From Acinetobacter equi (lineage in GTDB: Bacteria > Pseudomonadota > Gammaproteobacteria > Pseudomonadales > Moraxellaceae), in NCBI RefSeq assembly GCF_001307195.1, contig NZ_CP012808.1, forward strand, positions 1 through 64,000: a DNA stretch of 64,000 bases. The letters run 5' to 3'. Numbering within the stretch: position 1 is the first letter of the stretch; each line of letters opens with the position of its first letter. The notes below the pieces were generated by a model. It was not told the origin of the DNA and did no database searches. It saw nothing but the letters and a program-made list of their open reading frames with translations. The position numbers were made by a program, and so were the translations under genes. Positions 8,487-17,048 of the stretch are shown here, one piece after another.

Positions 8487-10952
8487 TCTTAAGCTCTTTA
8501 ATGGTGGAATATGACTTAAGTATCCCAGACGATAACGTCCAATTAACATACACAATATGGTCATGCTTAAAGGTAAAATCAACCAAATTTCCCAATGTAA
8601 TTGCATGACCAAATCCATACGTGAACTCGCAATAGCACTAACTACTTCAGCAAAAATACAAGAGACAATTCCTGCAATAAAGCCCATAAAACCAATTTCA
8701 AGAGTTAACATATTTTTTAATTGGCGCTTCGAACCTCCAAAAGAACGCAACAAAGCAACTTCTCTTTTTCGCTCATCCATTAATAAATTTAAGCAAGCAA
8801 TGAGGACCAAAATACCAGAAACACTAACAAGCAATGCCAGTAAGCTAATAATTTGAATCAGTACACGTACTAAATTTTTAATTTCATCTAAAATTAAACT
8901 AACATCAATAAATACAGTATTCGAAAACTGCTGAATAATAGGAATCAGTTTTGCCTTACTTTGCTCAGGCACATAAAAACTACCTAAATAACTTCCCGCA
9001 TTTTCATCCATTGTTTCAGGTGAAAAGATAAAAAAGAAATTGGGGCTAAAACTTTCCCATTCTACTGTTCTTAGATTAATTACCGTTGCATGAAGCACTC
9101 CTTCAGGCAAACTAAAACTAAGCTTATCTCCAACCTTAATACCAAGTTCTTTTGCCGTTTTAGCTTCAACAGAAACTTCATTCAATGCATTAAACTGCGA
9201 ACGCCCTTCTACAATTTGATTATTTTCAGGATATCCATTCGCTTGTGTAAGATTTAATTCACGGCGTAATGAATTGTTTTCCTTCACCAATTGCTCTGAA
9301 AATGGTTGATCATTTTTCGCAATTAATCGCCCCTTTACATTTGGATATAAAGGCGTACTTTTCCAACCTTGTTGTGCAATTTGCGCTTTAAATTCAGGCA
9401 TATCAAATGGTGGAAGCCCATACACAAATTGATTTGGTGTTTGCGCTGGAAGTTGTTGTTGCCAACGATCCATTAAGTCTGTGCGTAATACCATTAATAC
9501 CGTAATTAGACTTAGTCCCAATGCCAAAGCCGTAATTTGAAATGCTGTTTGATATGGCACGCGAATATACGTAGATAATCGAGATTTACTCGCTCTGATT
9601 GCTTTTAAAATTACCCAAATTACAGCATATAAAGCAGTACATAACAGGATAATTGAACCAATCACCAATACGCTTAAAGTTAAATTTTCAGTCAATACCA
9701 CACTAAAAACCACAAGACTTAAAGTTCCTGTAAGCAACATCCAAAGCCATGAGCTTACTGACTTTTCTTGTTGACGAATCACACGAATTGGTGGCGTATT
9801 TAAAAGTTGCAATAGACTTGGCAATACAAAACCAAGTAATACCAATGTGCTGGTGAGCATTGCAATTGGTAATGGCCCTAAAAGCAAAGCCATTGCTGAA
9901 AATTGAAGCTGTAAATGAGGGATTAACTGCAACATCAATTGCAATAAGGCATAACCCAAACCAACACCAATAACTGAACCAATCAACATTGAAATAACTA
10001 AAACAACAGCTAACAATACTAAATATGCCATCAAAATATTGGATTTTTTGGCACCAATACAACGTAGCAGTGCAATATGATCTTGGTTTTGTTGTACATA
10101 TCTTTGCGCAGTTAAAGCAATTGCAATACCACACAATAAAATGGTGAGAATATTTGCCAATTGCAAGAATGTATCTAAATTAGATACAGGTTTCATTAAC
10201 CGTGTATTACCTTGACTTGCATTTCTTATTTTTAAACTACTTTGCTCTTCAATATCTTGCCCTTCAACTTGAGCTGTTGGAGGATGATCCTTAATATATT
10301 GCTTAAATGCTCGCTCATATTTTTTGATTTGATCTGCTTCACCCGCAAGTAATAATCTATATTCAATACGACTTCCCACTTGAATTGCATTCGTAGCAGC
10401 GACATCATCTTGAGAAATTAAAACGGTCGGAGAAAAAGCAGAAAAACCTAATTCTTGATTTGAATCTTGCTCAATTACAGCAGCAACTTTAAATTTTCCA
10501 TCAGCGATATGGATGGTATCTCCCACCTTTACATGCAACAAATCCATTGCACGCTGACTTAACCAAACATCTCCCTTTTTCACAGAAGATTGCTGCGGAT
10601 TTACTGTCATTTGCCCACGTAATGGAAACGCTTGATCAACTGCTTTGACATTCACCATTACAAAGTTTTCATCTGTATGTGCCATAGAGCCAAATACAGT
10701 AACTTTAGATTGCTGTAATGATGCTTTTTTAGCTCTATTTTCCCAAGATGAATCAATAGGTTGATTATCATTTAATACCAGATCTGCTGCTAACATTTCA
10801 GAAGCTTGCAACGCAACAGCTTGCTTAATTTGTTCATTACTAAATTTCAATGCAGTCGTTGCACTAATTGCAAGTGTTAAAGCAATAATGAGTAAATAAA
10901 TGCCTGTTGTTTTAAAGCTTTGTGTAAAGATCGGACGAAATAAATGATTCAC
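8469..10952 (-). CDS. ybbP: ABC transporter permease, YbbP/FtsX-like
   Basis: This is a large permease of about 827 residues with two FtsX-type units, each a periplasmic domain flanked by membrane helices, plus the typical ALLRCIGAKKSNI and REVALLRSFGGSKRQL signatures after the transmembrane blocks. I place the start at GTG 10952: it has an ideal AAGGAGGA ribosome site, formed by the last codons of ybbA, and it begins one base after the ybbA stop. A longer frame to 11000 would overlap ybbA. Translational coupling with the ATPase is therefore likely. E. coli has the same trio, ybbA-ybbP divergent from tesA. The transported substrate is not known; a role in envelope lipid handling is inferred from the tesA link only. 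Confidence 0.88.
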   Translation of the reverse strand: MNHLFRPIFTQSFKTTGIYLLIIALTLAISATTALKFSNEQIKQAVALQASEMLAADLVLNDNQPIDSSWENRAKKASLQQSKVTVFGSMAHTDENFVMVNVKAVDQAFPLRGQMTVNPQQSSVKKGDVWLSQRAMDLLHVKVGDTIHIADGKFKVAAVIEQDSNQELGFSAFSPTVLISQDDVAATNAIQVGSRIEYRLLLAGEADQIKKYERAFKQYIKDHPPTAQVEGQDIEEQSSLKIRNASQGNTRLMKPVSNLDTFLQLANILTILLCGIAIALTAQRYVQQNQDHIALLRCIGAKKSNILMAYLVLLAVVLVISMLIGSVIGVGLGYALLQLMLQLIPHLQLQFSAMALLLGPLPIAMLTSTLVLLGFVLPSLLQLLNTPPIRVIRQQEKSVSSWLWMLLTGTLSLVVFSVVLTENLTLSVLVIGSIILLCTALYAVIWVILKAIRASKSRLSTYIRVPYQTAFQITALALGLSLITVLMVLRTDLMDRWQQQLPAQTPNQFVYGLPPFDMPEFKAQIAQQGWKSTPLYPNVKGRLIAKNDQPFSEQLVKENNSLRRELNLTQANGYPENNQIVEGRSQFNALNEVSVEAKTAKELGIKVGDKLSFSLPEGVLHATVINLRTVEWESFSPNFFFIFSPETMDENAGSYLGSFYVPEQSKAKLIPIIQQFSNTVFIDVSLILDEIKNLVRVLIQIISLLALLVSVSGILVLIACLNLLMDERKREVALLRSFGGSKRQLKNMLTLEIGFMGFIAGIVSCIFAEVVSAIASSRMDLVMQLHWEIWLILPLSMTILCMLIGRYRLGYLSHIPPLKSLREMNQS

Positions 10953-10953
10953 T

Positions 10954-11679
10954 TCATCCTCCTTGTGGATGCTCAATGAGCTGACCATTGAGCAATTCAA
11001 AATGACGATGACATTGTTTTGCTAACTGCTGATCATGTGTCACCAAAACTAAAGTTGTTCCCAATTCACGATTAAGCTGAAATAATAATTGTTCAATTTC
11101 TTTTGCTGTTTCACCATCTAAATTTCCAGTAGGTTCATCTGCAAAAATAATTTGCGGCTGGCTAATCAAAGCACGTGCAATTGCAACACGTTGCTGCTCA
11201 CCACCCGATAAAACTTTGGGCGTTTGATGAATTTGTCTTTCTAAGCCAACTTTTATTAATAACTCAATTGCTGCTTTTTCAGCATTTTTATATTGGAAAT
11301 TTTGCTGCAACCGTAAAGGAAGCATGACATTTTCTAAAGCACTTAAATGTGGAAGTAACTGAAAAGATTGAAATACAAATCCAATATATTTTAAGCGAAT
11401 AAGTGCTCTTTGCTCTTCACCTAAATCATGTACAGCTTCACCACAGACTGCTAACTGCCCACCACTAGGTTGATCTAATGTTGCTAAAATCCCCAATAAT
11501 GTAGACTTCCCTGAACCAGAACGCCCAGTAATCGCAACTTGATCACCTGCTTGAATTTCTAAATTCAAATTTTCAAAAATAACTAATTCTTTATGTGCAA
11601 GTGGAATCTTTTGTGTCAATTGCTGTGCAGAAATTATTGCTTGTGGCATGATTAAGTTATCGTCATTAAATGTGGTCAT
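10954..11679 (-). CDS. ybbA: ABC transporter ATP-binding protein YbbA
   Basis: This ATPase powers the YbbP permease. Walker A is GRSGSGKST, the signature motif is [15 protein letters not shown], Walker B is [14 protein letters not shown] and the switch histidine is in VLVTHD. It belongs to the LolD/MacB subfamily of two-gene exporters. I choose the ATG at 11679 (protein MTTFNDDN...), preceded by AAGGA, over an in-frame ATG at 11694 that would overlap the tesA start. The stop codon lies in the ribosome site of ybbP. It is divergent from tesA with only nine bases between the start codons. Confidence 0.92.
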   Translation of the reverse strand: MTTFNDDNLIMPQAIISAQQLTQKIPLAHKELVIFENLNLEIQAGDQVAITGRSGSGKSTLLGILATLDQPSGGQLAVCGEAVHDLGEEQRALIRLKYIGFVFQSFQLLPHLSALENVMLPLRLQQNFQYKNAEKAAIELLIKVGLERQIHQTPKVLSGGEQQRVAIARALISQPQIIFADEPTGNLDGETAKEIEQLLFQLNRELGTTLVLVTHDQQLAKQCHRHFELLNGQLIEHPQGG

Positions 11680-11688
11680 AGCATCCTT

Positions 11689-12318
11689 ATGCAAAAAAGC
11701 AATCTCATTAAAATAAAATTCGTGTGTTGTCTTTTATTCAGCATAGGTTTTTTGCCAATGCTTGCTTCAGCTAAAACTATCATGATTTTAGGTGATAGTT
11801 TAAGTGCTGGTTATGGGATTCAAAAACAACAAGGTTGGGTGAATCTTCTACAAAATAAACTAAACCAACAGTATCCCAAACAACATAAAGTGGTCAATGC
11901 AAGTGCAAGTGGTGAAACAACAAGTGGCGCCCTTGCTCGTCTACCAAAATTATTACAAACCCATCAACCCGATATTGTTGTCATTGAACTGGGAGGAAAT
12001 GATGGTTTGAGAGGTCAACCGCCTCAAATGATTCAAAAAAATTTAGCGCAATTAATACAGCAAAGCCAAAAAAGTAAAGCGACTGTTATTCTTTTAGGAA
12101 TGAAAATTCCACCGAATCTGGGCACAGCATACAGTAAAGCTTTTGAAAATACATATAAAACAGTAAGCCAACAATATAAAGTAAAACTACAGCCGTTCTT
12201 TTTAGATGGTGTAGCTGGAAATAAATCTTTAATGCAACAAGATCAAATTCATCCTAATGCAAAAGCACAACCTATTTTACTAAATAATACTTATCCATAT
12301 ATCAACAGTGCTTTATAG
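11689..12318 (+). CDS. tesA: Secreted GDSL thioesterase I / lysophospholipase
   Basis: TesA is a periplasmic SGNH hydrolase acting on acyl esters and thioesters. The 209-residue protein has a signal peptide ending in LASA (cleavage after about residue 28). The catalytic blocks are GDSLSAGYG with nucleophile S37, the GGND block with N104, and DQIHP with D185 and H188. The start codon lies close to the divergent ybbA start, and I see no good ribosome site before it, so the exact start is uncertain. Next to ybbA-ybbP the order matches E. coli. Confidence 0.93.
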   Translation: MQKSNLIKIKFVCCLLFSIGFLPMLASAKTIMILGDSLSAGYGIQKQQGWVNLLQNKLNQQYPKQHKVVNASASGETTSGALARLPKLLQTHQPDIVVIELGGNDGLRGQPPQMIQKNLAQLIQQSQKSKATVILLGMKIPPNLGTAYSKAFENTYKTVSQQYKVKLQPFFLDGVAGNKSLMQQDQIHPNAKAQPILLNNTYPYINSAL

Positions 12319-12361
12319 GCACCTTTGATTTTATAAACTAAGCTCTATATAGATATGAGCC

Positions 12362-13882
12362 TTACTTTAAAGTAGGTTTTTTTCGCATTGGGTACTGCTG
12401 TTCAAATGAATATGCTATTTCTAATAATTGCGGTTCACTTAAAGGCAATCCAAATATTTCAATACCAACAGGAACTCCAATCGGTGCTGTTTCTGTTTTT
12501 GGGCTAAATCCTGCAGGAACTACAATTGAAGGGAATCCCGTTACTGAACCCAATACACCATTACGTTCAATTTGAGTTTCACCAATTGGTACAACTAAGC
12601 GTTTTTGATGAGGAAAAACCAAAGCATCCAACTGATTATTTTTCATCAATTTTTCAACATCTTTTTGCAATTTTTCTCTCGCTATTAAGCGCTTCTTATA
12701 TTCTTCTGAATCTTTTTTTAAAGTCACTGCTTTTTCAATATTTGCTTTAATTCCATCATCAAACTCTCCTGATTGAATTAAGTTAGCTAAATTACCAATT
12801 GGTTTTTGTTTTGGATGACTTATTAAATATGTACTTAAATCTTCATCCAAATCATATAAATGAACACTTGTATCTCTCACTAGAGCATCTGCATTAATTG
12901 GCTCATCTATCTGAATAATCGTTGCCCCACTCTTTTCCATTTGTAAAATTGCTTGGTTTACAACATCATTTGTTGTTTTATGAATATCTTCTTTTCCAAA
13001 AAAGCTATTTAGAACTCCTATTCTTTTATTTTCCAATCCATTTAATTTCAATGATTGAGTGTAATCTACGGAATAATTATTAGCTAAACTTGTTATAGAA
13101 TCTGTCGGATCATATCCTACAATAACATTTAACGTTCTCGCAGCATCTGTAACCGTTCTTGTAATTGGACCTGCGGTATCTTGTGTAAATGAATATGGAA
13201 TAATACCTGATCGACTCACCAAACCAATCGTTGGTCGGAGTCCTACTAAACTATTTGCTGACGCAGGTGATCGAATTGAATTAATAGTATCTGTTCCAAT
13301 ACCAATAATACCGAAATTTGCTGCAACACTCGCACCAGTACCACCACTAGACCCCCCTGGTGTTCTGGTTAAATCATAAGGATTATGTGTTTGCCCTTGC
13401 ATTGAACTTTTTGTTTCACCCCAAACTGCAAACTCATGTAAATTAGTTTTAGCAATAACAATTGCTCCAGCATCTTTCAGCTTTTGAGCAATAAATGCAT
13501 TTTCTGTTGTAATATTATTTTTTAAGCTAATAGAGCCACCTGTAGTTAATAAATTTTCAGTATCTACATTATCTTTTAATAATACAGGCACACCCTGTAA
13601 TGGCTTTAATTTTCCTATTTTTTTATATTCTAAATCTGCTTGCTCAGCTGCAATTAATGCTTCTGGATTAATGACAATAATACTATTAAGATGCGCTCCC
13701 TTCTGATCATTTTTAGCAATCGCATTTAAATAATCTTGCATTGTTTCTTTAAAAGTCGTTTTATTTTCAATGATTAATTTATGCAATTGATCTACCGTCA
13801 ATTCAGCTGTATCAATATTTGCATATGTACCACTTGATATCATAAGCATCAATATCGCGACTTTTAAATTAAGATTTTTCAC
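12362..13882 (-). CDS. Exported amidase-signature hydrolase
   Basis: This 506-residue protein belongs to the amidase-signature family, which hydrolyses amide bonds with a Ser-cisSer-Lys triad. The N-terminus MKNLNLKVAILMLMISSGTYA looks like a signal peptide, so it is probably periplasmic. K103 in LLKDNVDT, S178/S179 in the GGSSGGTGAS loop and S202 in GTDTINSIRSPAS fit the triad. The last motif more often reads GTDTGGSIR, so the two residues before the nucleophile are unusual. It stands alone, convergent with tesA. It is not a GatA subunit: no gatB or gatC is nearby and it carries a signal peptide. The substrate cannot be told. Confidence 0.85.
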   Translation of the reverse strand: MKNLNLKVAILMLMISSGTYANIDTAELTVDQLHKLIIENKTTFKETMQDYLNAIAKNDQKGAHLNSIIVINPEALIAAEQADLEYKKIGKLKPLQGVPVLLKDNVDTENLLTTGGSISLKNNITTENAFIAQKLKDAGAIVIAKTNLHEFAVWGETKSSMQGQTHNPYDLTRTPGGSSGGTGASVAANFGIIGIGTDTINSIRSPASANSLVGLRPTIGLVSRSGIIPYSFTQDTAGPITRTVTDAARTLNVIVGYDPTDSITSLANNYSVDYTQSLKLNGLENKRIGVLNSFFGKEDIHKTTNDVVNQAILQMEKSGATIIQIDEPINADALVRDTSVHLYDLDEDLSTYLISHPKQKPIGNLANLIQSGEFDDGIKANIEKAVTLKKDSEEYKKRLIAREKLQKDVEKLMKNNQLDALVFPHQKRLVVPIGETQIERNGVLGSVTGFPSIVVPAGFSPKTETAPIGVPVGIEIFGLPLSEPQLLEIAYSFEQQYPMRKKPTLK

Positions 13883-13962
13883 ACAATTTCCCCAAACTAA
13901 ACTAGTAATTCAATATTTAGAGCAAATCACATGCCAAATTTAGCTTTAAAGCCCCTAAATAC

Positions 13963-13992
13963 AAAAAAGCCAGCAATTTTGCTGGCTTTATA
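13963..13992 (-). terminator. Terminator of the carbonic anhydrase gene
   Basis: AAAGCCAGCAA / TTGCTGGCTTT hairpin, with the T run on the minus strand, just beyond the carbonic anhydrase stop. Confidence 0.8.
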
Positions 13993-14005
13993 CTTCAATT
14001 TTTAA

Positions 14006-14632
14006 TTAAAAATCGTAGAATTGTACTTCACCTGTTTCAAGTGAATATTCTGCACCTACAATTTGTAGTTTACCTTGCGCAATTAAGTTTTCCAAAACAG
14101 CAGAACCATGTCGTAATTGATTCACAGATGCAAATACATTTGAACGCACAGCATGCTTAGATAATTTATCTAAATCATCTTTTAATTCAGTTTGCATTAA
14201 AATTTCAACCGAAGGTCTTACGCGATTTACAATAGACATTAAATTTGCAGATGATGGTTGTGTAGGATTCATTAATGCACTAATAGTTGAATGAATCGCA
14301 CCACAATGTGTATGCCCAAGAACAACTACTATAGGGCAACCAAAACTTTCAGCCGCAAATTCAACACTGCCAACTTGAGATGGCGCAACAATATTTCCTG
14401 CTACACGAATAACAAATAAATCTCCCAAACCTTGATCGAATACCATTTCAGCTGGTACACGAGAATCTGAACAGCCCAAAACAATTGCAAACGGTTCTTG
14501 GCTTTCTGCCATTTCTGCACGTTGAGCATGAGTTAAAAGCTTTGGATGATTCGTCTGACCATTTACAAAACGTTGATTTCCATTTTTTAAACGTTCTAAA
14601 GCTTCTTCTGCTGTAAGCATTTTATTCACCAT
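14006..14632 (-). CDS. Beta-class carbonic anhydrase
   Basis: The enzyme interconverts CO2 and bicarbonate in the cytoplasm. The 208-residue protein has the zinc ligands and the Asp-Arg dyad of the beta class: C54, D56 and R58 in GCSDSRVPAE, then H107 and C110 in GHTHCGAIHS. The segment LFVIRVAGNIV is the conserved core strand. An alternative start lies four codons further in (14620). It is divergent from the secreted hydrolase at 14920, and the 287-base region between them contains the regulatory elements listed separately. It is alone in its transcript. Confidence 0.93.
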   Translation of the reverse strand: MVNKMLTAEEALERLKNGNQRFVNGQTNHPKLLTHAQRAEMAESQEPFAIVLGCSDSRVPAEMVFDQGLGDLFVIRVAGNIVAPSQVGSVEFAAESFGCPIVVVLGHTHCGAIHSTISALMNPTQPSSANLMSIVNRVRPSVEILMQTELKDDLDKLSKHAVRSNVFASVNQLRHGSAVLENLIAQGKLQIVGAEYSLETGEVQFYDF

Positions 14633-14722
14633 GATTTGAAGTCTGAATATTTTAATCTCTGTCTAATCGAATGTCACTTGCAAATAAATTAAGGTTTATC
14701 TCTTTTTACCAAACTAAAAGTA

Positions 14723-14759
14723 TTGAAAACAACTCAAAATATTGTGATATAATTCACAA
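14723..14759. promoter_or_regulatory. CRP-like palindrome over a -10 element
   Basis: TTGTGA-TATAAT-TCACAA (14742-14759) is a perfect inverted repeat that fits the CRP/Vfr consensus TGTGA-N6-TCACA. Its six-base spacer is an exact TATAAT. TTGAAA at 14723-14728 could serve as a -35 with a long 19-base spacer. A regulator bound here would cover the promoter. It lies 161 bases before the hydrolase gene and 110 bases from the carbonic anhydrase start. Confidence 0.55.
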
Positions 14760-14787
14760 AATATATATTTGTGTTTAAATACAACAT

Positions 14788-14865
14788 AAAAAGACTTAGT
14801 GACAAGTCAAATAAAATATTTAGAATAGAATCAATAACATTTGAATCAGAGACTAAGTTTTTTTT
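14788..14865 (+). promoter_or_regulatory. Long-range terminator-like hairpin in the hydrolase leader
   Basis: AAAAAGACTTAGT (14788-14800) can pair with ACTAAGTTTTTTT (14852-14864) over 13 bases, with one G-T pair and a 51-base loop. The right arm ends in eight Ts. It lies between the predicted promoter and the hydrolase start at 14920, so it may be a conditional terminator or the 3' end of a small RNA of about 105 bases. Confidence 0.4.
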
Positions 14866-14919
14866 AATAAATTTAGACTTTAGATCAAAATGAATTTAAG
14901 GTAATCGGGAAAGCAAAAT

Positions 14920-15957
14920 ATGTATTCATTCACTCGAAGACTTAGTGTTTTTGGCAAAACATTATGTTTTGGACTTGCTTTATTGCTTTCCTCATCTCTT
15001 CAAGCGATTGATAAAAGTATCGATGCTTCATCAACTAATTTTTCAGTTATTCAAAATTTTATCGAACACGAAAGACAATCAGCTGGATTACAAAACAAAA
15101 CTTTAAAAGTTGGTGACCTTACATGGCACTATAGTGAAGGTGGCTTGTCTCAGAAGCCTTCTATTTTATTGCTTCATGGATTAGCGGGAAATCGTGACAA
15201 CTGGAATAAAGTTGCTCAATATTTAACACCGTACTATCATGTTATTATTCCTGATTTACCCACAAATTTTGATGCCCAAATTCCTAAAAAGTTTGATATT
15301 TCTGTTCCAAATGTATCTTCTGAACTTCGACAATTTATAGAAGCACTACATATTGAAAATAATTTAAATATTGCAGGACATTCTCTAGGAGGCTCTATTG
15401 CGACCTACTATGCTTCTCAATATCCATTTGATACCCAAAGTTTATTTTTATTAAGTAGTGCTGGTATTTATAAAGATGCAAAAACATCTTATGCACTAAA
15501 TCCAGCGCAATTAAAATCTTTAGTCATTACTAAACCGGGCGATTTAGATCAAATCCTTTCAAAATTAATGCAATCTCCACCACCTATTCCATCAAACATT
15601 AAAATTGCTCAAGAAAATTTATTAATCTCACAGGCATTTCAGACTACACAGTTAATTGATCAAGTCATCAAACTCAATCAAATTTACACACCTGAAACTT
15701 TTGCTCGTTTAGCTCGTTCTGTAGAAGCGCCTACTTTAATTTTATGGGGCAAACAAGATCAAATTATTAACTATGAAGTAGCAACTGAATTACAACAGCT
15801 TATTAAAAGAGCCGAAACTCCTATTATTTTAAATAATGTTGGTCATATGCCAATTTTAGAAGCTGAAAATTTAGTTGCTCAATCTTATTTACCATTTCTA
15901 GCCAAAACACAAAACCTAAAAAATCCACTTGCTGATAAACTAATACCTTTAAATTAA
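14920..15957 (+). CDS. Secreted alpha/beta hydrolase (lipase-like)
   Basis: This 345-residue protein has a signal peptide ending SSSLQA (about residue 29) and an alpha/beta hydrolase fold. The oxyanion motif LLLHGLAGNRDNW, the nucleophile elbow GHSLGGS (S155), the acid in WGKQDQII and the histidine in NVGHMP make a complete triad. Lipases and esterases of Acinetobacter have this form, but the substrate is not shown by the sequence. The gene follows a 160-base leader with a CRP-like palindrome and a long hairpin. The next gene starts 12 bases later and is probably cotranscribed. Confidence 0.85.
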   Translation: MYSFTRRLSVFGKTLCFGLALLLSSSLQAIDKSIDASSTNFSVIQNFIEHERQSAGLQNKTLKVGDLTWHYSEGGLSQKPSILLLHGLAGNRDNWNKVAQYLTPYYHVIIPDLPTNFDAQIPKKFDISVPNVSSELRQFIEALHIENNLNIAGHSLGGSIATYYASQYPFDTQSLFLLSSAGIYKDAKTSYALNPAQLKSLVITKPGDLDQILSKLMQSPPPIPSNIKIAQENLLISQAFQTTQLIDQVIKLNQIYTPETFARLARSVEAPTLILWGKQDQIINYEVATELQQLIKRAETPIILNNVGHMPILEAENLVAQSYLPFLAKTQNLKNPLADKLIPLN

Positions 15958-15969
15958 AGTCGAGCTGAT

Positions 15970-16971
15970 ATGTTGAAAGTAGATATGATTGAGCAGCTCA
16001 TAGAAGCTCACTTAAATTTTCTAGATCAAGAATTGTCTAATACAAACAATATTAAAACTGAGTTTGTTTGTTTTTATCAATGGTTTCGCAAACAAACACT
16101 ACAAGATATTTGGACATTCGAACAAATTAATCAGCTATTACAACAACAAATTTTAGCAACATCTTTAAGTGATTTCTTCCTTCAGCAACTCGTTGAGCAT
16201 ATTCATTTTGCTCTTGTACACGATTTAAATGAAACAACTAAAATTTCGGATCTTATCCCTGTTTTAGCCGTTGATAAAATTGCGCAATATGTCTCAAGTA
16301 AAAGTGAACACCGTCAACACTTAATTAAAACTATCGTCAATAATCCTGCTTTTTCTGCAATGATTACACAATTAATTCAGCATTCAATTCAAGATTATTT
16401 AGATAATTCAGTTATGGTTAAACATGTTCCTGGTGTTTCTAAATTTATGAAAATGGGGAAATCAGTTCTAGAAACTGTCACAGATTCTAACTTAGATCAG
16501 ACAATTCAAAACTATTTGCAAAAAAACATTTTAAAACTCAGCCAAATGAGTGAACATGTTTTAAATCAACATTTTGATGATCAAAAACTTTATCATTTTC
16601 AAGCAAATTTATGGCATAAAATTAAAGATTTACCTGTTTCTGTAATTAAAAACTACATTGAAATACAAGATTTACCACAAACAATAAATTTAGGTCATGA
16701 AATTTGGGATCATTTAAGACAAACAGATTATCTAAAGCAACAAATACATGATGGTATTTATACTTGGTACATCCGTAATCAGGAACGCTCTTTTGATTTA
16801 TTACTTCGTGACTTAAATATTGAAGAAAGTTTAGTGCAAAATGAACTGCAAAACTTGCTTGCCCCTCTCGTTCAGCAACTTATTTCTAATCAATATTTGC
16901 ATGCACGTGCACGTGTTTATCTAGAAAAATTTTATTATTCAGCACATGTGAAATCTATTTTAAATATATAA
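15970..16971 (+). CDS. Unknown helical protein, partner of the upstream hydrolase gene
   Basis: I do not recognise this 333-residue protein. It has no signal peptide or membrane helix, is rich in Gln, Leu, Ile and His, and looks almost entirely alpha-helical. Near the middle is a short basic, hydrophobic stretch (VPGVSKFMKMGKSVLE). It starts 12 bases after the hydrolase stop on the same strand, so the two are probably one operon. It lacks the membrane anchor and Pro/Ala-rich linker of lipase-specific foldases, so I do not call it one. A convergent terminator follows. Confidence 0.7.
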   Translation: MLKVDMIEQLIEAHLNFLDQELSNTNNIKTEFVCFYQWFRKQTLQDIWTFEQINQLLQQQILATSLSDFFLQQLVEHIHFALVHDLNETTKISDLIPVLAVDKIAQYVSSKSEHRQHLIKTIVNNPAFSAMITQLIQHSIQDYLDNSVMVKHVPGVSKFMKMGKSVLETVTDSNLDQTIQNYLQKNILKLSQMSEHVLNQHFDDQKLYHFQANLWHKIKDLPVSVIKNYIEIQDLPQTINLGHEIWDHLRQTDYLKQQIHDGIYTWYIRNQERSFDLLLRDLNIEESLVQNELQNLLAPLVQQLISNQYLHARARVYLEKFYYSAHVKSILNI

Positions 16972-16979
16972 ATTAAATC

Positions 16980-17015
16980 AAGGGAAATCAGATATATTTC
17001 TAATTTCCCTTTAAG
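16980..17015. terminator. Terminator-like hairpin between convergent genes
   Basis: AGGGAAAT / ATTTCCCT inverted repeat with a long, AT-rich loop, between the end of the unknown protein gene and the methyltransferase gene. The T run is short. Confidence 0.5.
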
Positions 17016-17048
17016 TCCTTTTAATTTTGAATTGTTAGAAATAAAAAT

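Noticed and set aside
9703..10134. Cys- and Trp-rich minus-strand frame inside ybbP
   Set aside because: It is an alternative frame of the permease gene; the ybbP frame is continuous and has clear family features.
15970..16971. Lipase-specific foldase downstream of the hydrolase
   Set aside because: It has no N-terminal membrane anchor, no Pro/Ala-rich linker and no recognised foldase motif.
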